Shown here: piece after piece, positions 8,220 to 16,428 of the stretch
Layout of the letters: each line of letters opens with the position of its first letter
Position numbering within the stretch: the stretch's first letter is position 1
Translations under genes and position numbers: made by a program
The notes under the pieces: model-generated
Database searches by the model: none
Told to the model about the DNA's origin: nothing
The model's input: the letters and a program-made list of their open reading frames with translations, nothing else
Assembly (NCBI GenBank): GCA_963817635.1
Contig: CAWFPR010000006.1
Coordinates: 62,001-126,000 of the forward strand
Direction: 5' to 3'
DNA length: 64,000 bases
From: CAWFPR01 sp963817635
Lineage (GTDB): Bacteria > Acidobacteriota > Vicinamibacteria > Vicinamibacterales > 2-12-FULL-66-21

Positions 8220-10007
8220 ATGACTGTCTCGTCTCTCGACTGGGCGATCGTGGCCATATCGCTCGTTGCATCTTTCATTCCGGCCCTGCTGATGGCGCGG
8301 CGAGCCGGATCGAGCACCGCCGAGTTCTTCACGTCCGGGCGTTCGGCTCCCTGGTGGCTCGTGGGCGTGTCGATGGTGGCGACCACGTTCAGCACCGACA
8401 CGCCGAACCTGGTGACGAACCTGGTCCGGGACGGCGGCGTGGCGCAGAACTGGGTCTGGTGGGCGTTCCTCCTGACCGGCATGACGACCGTGTTCTTCTA
8501 CGCGCGACTGTGGCGGCGCTCGCGCGTACTCACCGACCTCGAGTTCTACGAGATCCGCTACTCCGGGCGACCGGCCACGTTCGTGCGCGGCTTCCGCGCG
8601 GTGTACCTCGGACTCTTCTTCAACTGCATGATCATGGCGACGGTGAACCTGGCGGCCGCCAAAATCGCCAACGTGCTGCTCGGCTGGCCGATGCCCCAGA
8701 CGCTCATCGTCTGCGCGGTGCTGAACGTCGCCTTCGCCGCGACATCCGGGCTCTGGGGCGTGATGGTCACCGACTTCATCCAGTTCGGTGTCGCGATGAC
8801 GGGCTCGTTCGCGGCGGCGTGGTTCTCGTTGCGCCGCCCCGAGGTCGGCGGTCTCTCGGGGCTCCTGGCGCACACGCCCGCGTCCACACTGGCGCTGCTG
8901 CCCGACTTCGGGAACTGGCAGCTCACGCTCGCGATCCTGATTGTCCCGCTGACCGTGCAGTGGTGGTCGGTGTGGTATCCGGGCGCCGAACCGGGCGGCG
9001 GCAGCTACATCGCGCAGCGAATGCTCGCCTCGAAGAGCGAGCGCGACGCGCTGGCAGGCACGTTCTTCTTCAACGTCGCGCACTATGCCCTTCGGCCGTG
9101 GCCGTGGATCATCGTCGCGCTCTCGTCGATGCTCGTCTTTCCCCAGCTCTCGGACATCTCGCGACGGCTCCCCTGGGTCGATCCGCGCCTGATCGGCCAC
9201 GACATGGCGTATCCGGCCATGCTCACGTTCCTGCCCCGCGGGTTCATGGGCATCATGATCGCGGGACTTCTCGCGGCGTATGTGTCCACGATCTCGACGC
9301 ACCTGAACTGGGGCACGTCGTACCTCGTGCACGACGTCTACCGCCGGTTCATGCGCACGGGCGCGACCGAAGCGCACTACGTCGCGATCGGACGTCTCGT
9401 CACGGCGCTGCTGATGGTCGTGGCGGCGCTCCTCACGTTCGTGCTCGACTCGGCGCGGCAGGCGTTCGAGCTGCTGATGTCGGTCGGCGCGGGGACGGGC
9501 TCCATCTACCTCCTGCGCTGGTTCTGGTGGCGCGTGAACGCCTGGAGCGAGATTGCCGCGATGGTCAGCTCGTTCGTCGTGGCGCTGGGATTTGCGGTCG
9601 CCAACCGCAATGGCTCCACCATCCCGTCGCACGTCGCGCTGCTCGTGGCGGTCGGGGTCACGACGGCCGTCTGGGTCATCACCGCGTATGTCACGCCGCA
9701 GACGGATCGAGCGACCCTCATCGATTTCTACCGCCGCGTGCGGCCGGCCGGACCCGGATGGACGGGCATCCGCCAGGAGGCCGGTCTCGCGCCGTCGCCC
9801 GACAGCATCCCGCAGGCGCTTCTCGGATGGACCGCCGGATGCGCGTTCATCTACTCGGCGCTCTTCGGCGTCGGCAGCGCGCTCTACGGCTACACCGCCC
9901 AGGCGCTCGTGTGGGCGGGCGTCTTCGCCGCGAGCGGGGCGGCGCTCGTCAGGATCGTGCCGGCGATCTGGGGCAGCGGATCCGGCGAGATCGTCGAGCG
10001 CGTATGA
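8220..10007 (+). CDS. Sodium:solute symporter (SSS family), probable sugar uptake
   Basis: A 595-residue inner-membrane protein with some 13 hydrophobic segments, starting MTVSSLDWAIVAISLVASF. Family features include the early DFFTSGRS-like motif (AEFFTSGRSAPWW), TFSTDTPN in the second helix region, and AAYVSTISTHLNWGTSYLVHDVYRR, the conserved Na+-site serine/threonine segment. SSS transporters bring in sugars, inositol or amino acids with sodium. Its TGA overlaps the next start as ATGA, and the next genes are a nucleotidyltransferase, a galactokinase-like kinase and a GH109 enzyme, which points to a hexose or N-acetylhexosamine as cargo. Substrate is inference from neighbours. Confidence 0.85.
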   Translation: MTVSSLDWAIVAISLVASFIPALLMARRAGSSTAEFFTSGRSAPWWLVGVSMVATTFSTDTPNLVTNLVRDGGVAQNWVWWAFLLTGMTTVFFYARLWRRSRVLTDLEFYEIRYSGRPATFVRGFRAVYLGLFFNCMIMATVNLAAAKIANVLLGWPMPQTLIVCAVLNVAFAATSGLWGVMVTDFIQFGVAMTGSFAAAWFSLRRPEVGGLSGLLAHTPASTLALLPDFGNWQLTLAILIVPLTVQWWSVWYPGAEPGGGSYIAQRMLASKSERDALAGTFFFNVAHYALRPWPWIIVALSSMLVFPQLSDISRRLPWVDPRLIGHDMAYPAMLTFLPRGFMGIMIAGLLAAYVSTISTHLNWGTSYLVHDVYRRFMRTGATEAHYVAIGRLVTALLMVVAALLTFVLDSARQAFELLMSVGAGTGSIYLLRWFWWRVNAWSEIAAMVSSFVVALGFAVANRNGSTIPSHVALLVAVGVTTAVWVITAYVTPQTDRATLIDFYRRVRPAGPGWTGIRQEAGLAPSPDSIPQALLGWTAGCAFIYSALFGVGSALYGYTAQALVWAGVFAASGAALVRIVPAIWGSGSGEIVERV

Positions 10008-10798
10008 AGGCGGTCGTGCTCGCGCGCGGCCGCGGCACGCGCATGCGCAGCGCAGACGACGTCGTGCTGACGCCGGCGCAGGCGGCGATGGCCGACGCCG
10101 GCCTCAAGGCGATGATTCCGTTTCACCGGCCGTTCCTCGACTACGTCCTGAGCGCGCTCGCCGACGCCGGCTGCCAGGACGTCTGTCTCGTCGTCGCTCC
10201 GGACGACGAGACGATCAGGCCGTACTACGCGACCGCGCCGCTCGAGCGCGTCCGCCTGTCGTTCGCGGTCCAGGCCGAACCGCGCGGGACGGCTGACGCC
10301 GTGCTGGCCGTCGAGACGTTCGCGGCCGGCGAGCCGTTTCTCGTGCTCAACGCGGACAACTACTACCCGGTCGAGGCCTTCCGGGCGCTGGTCGCGCTCG
10401 ACGGACCGGGACTGCCCGCGTTTCGCCAGTCCACGCTCGTTCGCGAGAGCAACATCAATCCGGATCGCATCCGCGCGTTTGCCATCGTCAGCGTCGATAG
10501 CGACGGCATCGTGCGCGACATCATCGAAAAGCCCGACCCGGGGATGCCGCTCGGCGAGGATCCGCTCGTCAGCATGAATTGCTGGCGGTTCGATCGCGCC
10601 ATTTTCGAGGCCTGCCGCGCGATCCCGCCGTCGCCGCGCGGCGAGGTCGAATTGCCGAACGCGGTGCGGCACGGTGTCCGGTCGCTCGGATGGCGGCTGC
10701 GTGCCGTGCCGGTCGAGGGGGGTGTCCTCGACCTGTCGCGGCGCTCCGACATCCCGGAGGTCGAGCGCCGGCTGGCGTCCATCGAGGCGCGGCCATGA
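10004..10798 (+). CDS. NTP-transferase family sugar-1-phosphate nucleotidyltransferase
   Basis: A 264-residue enzyme of the glucose-1-phosphate thymidylyl/uridylyltransferase fold. The nucleotide-binding signature is AVVLARGRGTRMR, somewhat altered from the usual AGGxGTRL. EPRGTADAVLAVE and FLVLNADNYYPVE (metal-binding Asp) and VRDIIEKPDP are also typical. It probably activates a sugar-1-phosphate to an NDP-sugar. ATG 10004 overlaps the symporter stop (ATGA) and its own stop overlaps the kinase start (ATGA), so the three are translationally coupled. The kinase immediately downstream would supply its substrate. Confidence 0.82.
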   Translation: MKAVVLARGRGTRMRSADDVVLTPAQAAMADAGLKAMIPFHRPFLDYVLSALADAGCQDVCLVVAPDDETIRPYYATAPLERVRLSFAVQAEPRGTADAVLAVETFAAGEPFLVLNADNYYPVEAFRALVALDGPGLPAFRQSTLVRESNINPDRIRAFAIVSVDSDGIVRDIIEKPDPGMPLGEDPLVSMNCWRFDRAIFEACRAIPPSPRGEVELPNAVRHGVRSLGWRLRAVPVEGGVLDLSRRSDIPEVERRLASIEARP

Positions 10799-12003
10799 CC
10801 GCCGCGTGGTTCGTGCCGGGCCGCATCGAGGTGCTCGGCAAGCACACCGACTACGCGGGCGGCCGCAGTCTCCTCGCCGCGGTCGACCGCGGGATTCGCG
10901 TGCTGTCGACGCCTCGCCGTGACGATCGCGTCATCGTGATCGACCGCGCGCGAGCCGTGGCCTTCGAGGGCGCGCTCGATGCCGATCTGGCGGTTCCGCC
11001 CGGCGGCTCGGCGAATTACGCGCTGACGGTCGCGCGCCGGCTCGCGCGCAACTTCCCGCGGGCGCGCCGCGGCGCCGACATCGCGCTGGAGAGCGACCTG
11101 CCGGAAGCCGCGGGCATGAGCAGTTCGAGCGCGATGATGATCGGCATCTTTCTCGGGCTCGCCGAGGCCAACGCCCTCGAGAGCGATCCCGCGGCGGCGT
11201 CGATATTCCGCAGCCGCGAGGCGCTCGCCGGGTATCTCGCGGCCGTCGAAAACGGGGAGGGCTTCGAGCAGCATGCCGGCGATCGCGGCGTGGGAACGTC
11301 GGGCGGCAGCGAGGATCACACGGCGATCCTCTGCGGCATCCCCGGCGCCCTTGCCCAGTACGCCTTCTGCCCGGTGCGCGCGGAAGGGACGATCCTGCTC
11401 GATCCGGAGTGGACGTTCGCGATCGGCGTCAGCGGCGTGACCGCCGGCAAGACCGCGGCAGCGCGGAGTCTCTACAACGGCGCCGTGGACGCCGTCCGGC
11501 AGATCCTGGCGGTGTGGCACGCGGCGACCGGGCGCGACGACCGGGTGCTGGCCGACGCCCTGGCGAGCCAGCCGGATGCCAGCGAGCGGCTGCGCCAGTG
11601 GCTGATCGCCTCCGGCCGCGCCGGCCTGATCCCGAGACTCGAGCAATTCATCGAGGAAAGTCACGTCATCGTCCCGGCCGCGGCTGGCGAACTCGCGCGA
11701 GGCCACATCGCGGCTTTTGGCGCGCTCGTCGATCGCTCGCAGGCACTCGCCGAACGGGCACTTGGCAACCAGGTCCCCGAGACCATCGAGCTGGCCAGAT
11801 CCGCGCGGGCGCTCGGGGCCGCGGCCGCCTCCGCCTTTGGCGCGGGATTCGGCGGGAGCGTCTGGGCGCTGGTCCACGCGGCCGGTGCTCAGCCGTTTCT
11901 CGAGCGATGGACCGACGAATACCGGGCGGCGTTCCCCGGATCCGCCACGGCCGCGACCTTCTTCCTGACCCGCCCCGGGCCGGCGGCGCATCGACTAAAG
12001 TAG
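10795..12003 (+). CDS. Galactokinase-like GHMP sugar kinase
   Basis: A 402-residue GHMP kinase. The galactokinase signature appears as GRIEVLGKHTDYAGG (GxHTDYxGG; the usual E before HTDY is K here). The phosphate-binding loop is LPEAAGMSSSSAMMIG, and the C-terminal GHMP motif is GAGFGGSVWALV. It should phosphorylate the anomeric carbon of galactose or a relative. The E-to-K change next to the substrate-binding HTDY could alter sugar choice. It is the third gene of the coupled operon; the GH109 gene follows after 15 bases. A role in galactose or GalNAc salvage is inferred. Confidence 0.83.
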   Translation: MTAAWFVPGRIEVLGKHTDYAGGRSLLAAVDRGIRVLSTPRRDDRVIVIDRARAVAFEGALDADLAVPPGGSANYALTVARRLARNFPRARRGADIALESDLPEAAGMSSSSAMMIGIFLGLAEANALESDPAAASIFRSREALAGYLAAVENGEGFEQHAGDRGVGTSGGSEDHTAILCGIPGALAQYAFCPVRAEGTILLDPEWTFAIGVSGVTAGKTAAARSLYNGAVDAVRQILAVWHAATGRDDRVLADALASQPDASERLRQWLIASGRAGLIPRLEQFIEESHVIVPAAAGELARGHIAAFGALVDRSQALAERALGNQVPETIELARSARALGAAAASAFGAGFGGSVWALVHAAGAQPFLERWTDEYRAAFPGSATAATFFLTRPGPAAHRLK

Positions 12004-12018
12004 ACGGACGAGGACATC

Positions 12019-13374
12019 ATGAGCGACGACAACACGAAGTCGGTGGACCGCCGGACATTCATCCAGACCGCCGGTGTGCTGGTGGGCGCCTCCCTGGCCA
12101 CCCCCCTGCACGCGCAGGCCGGCCAGCGTGCGAGCGCAGCCGAGCCCTTCCTCGCCGGCCCGCCCATGAAGGAGGTCCGCATCGGCTTCGTGGGCGTCGG
12201 TGGACAGGGCGGCTCGCACGTCGAAAATTTCCTGAAAATCGAAGGCGTTCGCATCGTCGCCGTCTGCGACATCGTCCCGGAGCGTGTGGCGCTGATGCAG
12301 AAACAGACGGTCGCGGCCGGCCAGCCGGAACCGCGCGGCTACTCGCGCGGCCCGCGCGATTTCGAACGGTTGTGCGAAAGCGAGGACGTCGACCTCGTGT
12401 TCAATGCCACGCCGTGGGAATGGCACGTGCCGGTCTGCACGTCTGCGATGAAGAACGGCAAGCACGCCGCAACGGAAGTGCCCGCCGCCATGACGATCGA
12501 CGACTGCTGGGCGCTCGTCGAGCACGCGGAGAAGTACCGCAGACACTGCGTGATGATGGAGAACTGCAACTACGATCGACCGGAGATGATGGTCTTCAAC
12601 ATGGTGCGCCAGGGGCTCTTCGGCGAGATCCTGCACGCCGCGGGCGGATACCTCCACGACCTGCGCGAGATCAAGTTCGCCGACGAGGGCGAGGGCCTGT
12701 GGCGCCGCGCCTGGGCGACCAGGCACAACGGCAACCTGTATCCGACGCACGGCCTCGGGCCGGTGGCCAACTGCCTGGACATCAATCGCGGCGATCGCTT
12801 CGAATATCTGGTCTCGATGGCGAGCCCGTCGCGCGGGCTCCAGCTCTACGCGGAGGCGCACGTCCCGGCCGGCTCGCCGAAGCGATCGGAACAGTACGTG
12901 CTGGGCGACGTGAACTCCAGCCTGATTCATACGGCGAACGGACGCACGATCTACGTGGGGCACGACACGAACCTGCCGCGGCCGTACAGCCGCATCCACA
13001 AGGTGCAGGGAACGAAGGGCCTGTTCGAGGGCTACCCGAACCGTGTGTACATCGAAGGGCGCAGCCCGGCGCACCGGTGGGAGGAGATGGCCGAGTACAT
13101 GAAAGAGTTCGACCATCCGCTGTGGAAGGACCTGACCGCGATGTCCGAGGGTGCCGGACACGGCGGGATGGACTTCATCGAGGACTACCGGCTGGTCAAA
13201 TGCCTGCGGGAAGGGCTGCCGACGGACATGAACGTCTACGACGCGGCCGCGCTCAGCGCCGTCGTGCAGTTGAGCGAGCGGTCCGTCGCGAAGAAGAGCG
13301 CGGCGATGGATTTCCCGGATTTCACGCGCGGCCGCTGGAAGACCAACACGCCGCTCGGCATCGTTCGCGCCTGA
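12019..13374 (+). CDS. Tat-exported Gfo/Idh/MocA-fold glycosidase, GH109 type
   Basis: A 451-residue protein. The N-terminus has a twin-arginine motif (VDRRTFIQTAG) and hydrophobic stretch, so it is exported folded, probably with NAD bound. The Rossmann fold starts IGFVGVGGQGGSHVENFLKIEG. Segments EWHVPVCTSAMKNGKHAATEVP, MMENCNYDRPEMMVFNMVRQG and NLYPTHGLGPVANCLDINRGDR match what I recall of GH109 alpha-N-acetylgalactosaminidases, which use NAD-dependent redox catalysis. It likely releases a terminal GalNAc-type sugar in the periplasm for the upstream symporter. Substrate rests on family memory and context; a plain Gfo/Idh dehydrogenase is the alternative. Confidence 0.8.
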   Translation: MSDDNTKSVDRRTFIQTAGVLVGASLATPLHAQAGQRASAAEPFLAGPPMKEVRIGFVGVGGQGGSHVENFLKIEGVRIVAVCDIVPERVALMQKQTVAAGQPEPRGYSRGPRDFERLCESEDVDLVFNATPWEWHVPVCTSAMKNGKHAATEVPAAMTIDDCWALVEHAEKYRRHCVMMENCNYDRPEMMVFNMVRQGLFGEILHAAGGYLHDLREIKFADEGEGLWRRAWATRHNGNLYPTHGLGPVANCLDINRGDRFEYLVSMASPSRGLQLYAEAHVPAGSPKRSEQYVLGDVNSSLIHTANGRTIYVGHDTNLPRPYSRIHKVQGTKGLFEGYPNRVYIEGRSPAHRWEEMAEYMKEFDHPLWKDLTAMSEGAGHGGMDFIEDYRLVKCLREGLPTDMNVYDAAALSAVVQLSERSVAKKSAAMDFPDFTRGRWKTNTPLGIVRA

Positions 13375-13390
13375 GCACGAGGCGGGGATC

Positions 13391-14870
13391 ATGAAATACC
13401 GCGTCGAACACGACCCGCTCGGCAACGTCGAAGTGCCGGCAACTGCCTATTACGGCGCGCAGACCCGGCGCGCGGTCGAGAACTTTCCCATCAGCGGACT
13501 GACGGCGCCGCCGGAGCTCGTCATCGCGACGGTCCGGATCAAGAAAGCCGCGGCTGCAGCGAATGCCGCGCTCGGCCGGCTCGATCGCCGCATTGCCGAC
13601 GCGATCGGGCGCGCGGCCGACGAGGTGCTCGCCGGCAGGATGCGCGATCAGTTCGTCGTGGACGTGTACCAGGCCGGCGCCGGCACGTCGCACAACATGA
13701 ACGCCAACGAGGTGCTCGCCAATCGTGCGGCGGAGATCCTCGGTGGCCGCCGCGGCGAGTACACGCTCGTGCACCCGAACGATCACGTCAACATGGGCCA
13801 GTCCACCAACGACGTGTTCCCGACCGCGACTCGCCTCGCGCTGCTCGCGATGGCGGATCCGCTTGCGGAGGCAGCGACCAGCCTCGGCGAGGCGTTCCAG
13901 CGGAAGAGCGACGAGTTCGCGTCCATCCTGAAGACCGGACGGACGCATCTGCAGGACGCCGTGCCGATCACGCTCGGCCAGGAATTCGGAGGATATGCGG
14001 CCAACATCCTGAACGCCGCCGCGCAGCTGGCAATAGATTCGATCCAGATGCTCGAGCTGAATCTCGGATCCACCGCCGTGGGCACCGGACTGAACGCGGG
14101 TGACGACTATACGGAGCGCGCCGTGGCGGCCCTCGCCCGCGAGACCGGCCTGCCGCTCGAGCCGGCTGCCAGCCGTTTCCGCGTCACCCAGAGCATGGGA
14201 GATATCCTCGCCTATTCGGGCGCGCTCCGGCGGCTGGCGGTCGAGGTCGGAAAAACCGCATCGGATCTGAGGCTGCTCAGCTCCGGACCGCGCGCAGGCA
14301 TCGCCGAGATCATCCTGCCGGCCGTCCAGCCGGGTTCATCGATCATGCCCGGCAAGGTGAACCCGTCGGTGCCCGAAATGGTCAACCAGGTCTGTTACCA
14401 GGTCTACGGCTGCGATGCCGCGATCCTGGCGGCAGCCGACGGCGGCCAGCTCGAGTTGAACGTCATGATGCCGGTGATCGCGTGGAACGCGATTCACGCC
14501 ACGCGCATTCTCACGCAGGCGATGCACGTCTTCCGCACGCGCTGCGTCGACGGCATCAGGGCCGACGTGGATCGCTGCCGCGAACTGCTCGATCGCAGCA
14601 CCGCCCTCGCGACCGCACTGAGCCCGTACATCGGATACGCCGCGACCGCCGACATCGCGAAGCTGTCGGTCGCCACCGGCAGATCCTGTCCGCGACCTGG
14701 TGCGGGAGCGCGGACTCATCCCGGCGGACCAGCTCGACGCCATCCTGTCGCCGGAGGCGATGACGTCTCCGGGCGTTCCGGGCGCCAGGCGGGCGCGTCC
14801 GCGAAAAACCGCGGCGCGTCCGGCATCGTCCAAACGATCGGCGCGTTCGCGGAAATCACGAGGCCGGTGA
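13391..14870 (+). CDS. aspA: Aspartate ammonia-lyase, one frameshift
   Basis: Interconverts aspartate and fumarate plus ammonia. The fumarase/aspartase superfamily signature is GSSIMPGKVNPSVPE; substrate motifs include GAGTSHNMNANEV, NMGQSTNDVFPTA and GRTHLQDAVPITLGQE. Near 14690 one extra base (tcctgtcc) breaks the frame; the true frame continues VRDLVRERGLIPADQLDAIL SPEAM, the aspartase-type C-terminus, to a TGA at 14868-14870. Repaired length is about 492 residues. FumC is the alternative, but the N-terminal EHDPLGNVEVPATAYYGAQ and the C-terminal signature favour aspartase. Fumarate produced would feed the fumarase at 6582. Confidence 0.83.
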
Positions 14871-15524
14871 GTGAAACAGACGATTGCGGCACTGTTCGGC
14901 GCGCTGATGCTGGTCGTCGCGGGCGTGTCCGCGCAGCAGCAGCACGTCCGGCTGTTCCGGCCGGAGGACCTGGGACTGCTCGAAGGGCCCGACCGGGACG
15001 CCTGGCAGCGTCCCGACCAGATCATGGATGCGCTGCGAATCGGCGAGGGCAGCAAGGTCGCCGATCTCGGGGCCGGGAGCGGGTGGTTCAGCATCCGGCT
15101 CGCCCGCCGCGTCGGCCCGAACGGCGTGGTCTTCGCGGAGGACATCCAGCCGCAGATGATCGAGGCGATCTCGCGACGCGCCGCGCGCGAGAATCTCGAG
15201 CACATCATCAAGACCGTCCTCGGTGAGCCGAACGATCCGAAGCTGCCAGGCGCCGTCGATGCCGTGCTGATCGTGGATGCGTACCATGAAGTCGATCAGC
15301 CCGTCGTGCTGCTCCAGAACATCGCGCGCTACCTCGAGCCCGGCGGGCGCATCGGCATCGTGAACTTCACCCGGGAAGGCGGCGGACCGGGTCCGGAGAT
15401 GGAAGACCGCGTCGAGCCCGAGCGCGTGCTGCGCGACGCACAAGCCGCCGGCCTCGTGCTCGAATCGCGCGGGACGTTTCTGCGCTACCAGTACATGCTC
15501 GTCTTCGTGCCGCGCAAGCCATGA
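14871..15524 (+). CDS. Exported SAM-dependent methyltransferase-like protein
   Basis: A 217-residue protein with a GTG start at 14871 immediately after the aspA stop. Residues 1-22 look like a signal peptide (IAALFGALMLVVAGVSAQ). The rest is a class I methyltransferase: motif I VADLGAGSGWFSIRLA, acidic motif VVFAEDIQPQM, motif IV AVDAVLIVDAYHEV and GGRIGIVNF. Cytoplasmic SAM supply makes an exported methyltransferase puzzling; an N-terminal membrane anchor or a non-SAM role is possible. The stop overlaps the next start (ATGA). No substrate is suggested by the neighbours, although a prenyl synthase follows. Confidence 0.78.
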   Translation: MKQTIAALFGALMLVVAGVSAQQQHVRLFRPEDLGLLEGPDRDAWQRPDQIMDALRIGEGSKVADLGAGSGWFSIRLARRVGPNGVVFAEDIQPQMIEAISRRAARENLEHIIKTVLGEPNDPKLPGAVDAVLIVDAYHEVDQPVVLLQNIARYLEPGGRIGIVNFTREGGGPGPEMEDRVEPERVLRDAQAAGLVLESRGTFLRYQYMLVFVPRKP

Positions 15525-16385
15525 TCGCGATTCCGGGGTTCTTCCGCGACTACCAGGCGCTGGTGGACGCGGAGCTGGAACGGCTCGTGGCGACCGCCAG
15601 CGACCCGGTGGAGCGCGCCATGGGCTACACCGTGCTGGCACCGTCCAAACGCGTGCGCCCGGTGCTCACGCTGCTCGCCGCCGAGCTGTGCGGCGGCAGC
15701 AGCCGCCGCGCCGTGCCCGCGGCGGCCGTCATGGAACTGGTGCACGCCTCGTCGCTCATCCTCGACGACCTGCCGTCGATGGACGATGCGCCGCTGCGGC
15801 GCGGGCGGAAGGCCAACCATCTGGAATTCGGTGAGGCGATTGCGATACTCGCCGCCTTCGGGCTGCTGAATCTCGCCTACGGCACGATCGCCGGTGCGTA
15901 TGAACCGGGCCTCGCCTCGCGTCTCACGTCGCTCCTGGCCGAGGCCATTGGCGTCGACGGGCTGATCGGCGGGCAGGCGGCGGATCTGCTCGCCACTGAA
16001 CACCAGATCGGCTTCGAGATGCTCGAACGCATCCACCGCGGCAAGACGGGGGCGCTCTTCAGCGCTGCCGCAACCGCCGGGGCGCTCGTCGCCGGCGCGC
16101 CCGCCGACAAGGTCGCGGCGCTGGCCGCCTACGCCAAGAACCTCGGCCTGGCGTTCCAGATCATCGACGACCTGCTCGACGTCGAGGGGAACCCCGCCGA
16201 AACCGGCAAGGCCGCGCGAGAGGATGTGAAGAAGACGACCTTCGTGTCCTTCAGCGGCGTCGCGGGTGCCCGGCACGCTCGCCATGGAGCTGTGTCAGAC
16301 CGCCGATCGCGCGCTCGCTCCGTTCGGCCGGCGCGCAGACCGCCTTCGGGAACTGTCGGCCTTCGTGGCGGCCCGCAGCCACTGA
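15521..16385 (+). CDS. Short-chain polyprenyl diphosphate synthase, one frameshift
   Basis: Condenses isopentenyl diphosphate with an allylic diphosphate to make FPP or GGPP. First aspartate-rich motif: LILDDLPSMDDAPLRRG (DDxxxxD spacing of IspA-type enzymes); second: FQIIDDLLDVEGN. GGQAADLL and HRGKTGALF are also conserved. Near 16268 one extra base interrupts the frame after GVAGAR; the true frame continues LAMELCQTADRALAPFG and ends at TGA 16383-16385. About 287 residues, the expected size. It may supply precursors for undecaprenol or quinones made elsewhere. Farnesyl versus geranylgeranyl product is uncertain. Confidence 0.83.
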
Positions 16386-16428
16386 GCGTCCACGGGCGGG
16401 TGCCCCGCCCTTGTGACAGAATCAACGC

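Noticed and set aside
12019..13374. Plain inositol or glucose dehydrogenase for the Gfo/Idh/MocA protein
   Set aside because: The Tat signal and the MMENCNY and YPTHGLGPVA segments fit the exported GH109 group better, although a dehydrogenase cannot be fully excluded without a search.
14690..14870. aspA, lon and other broken genes as pseudogenes
   Set aside because: Each has exactly one to three single-base shifts of the same sign, with conserved motifs intact on both sides and no other disabling change. Decay would give mixed insertions, deletions and stops.
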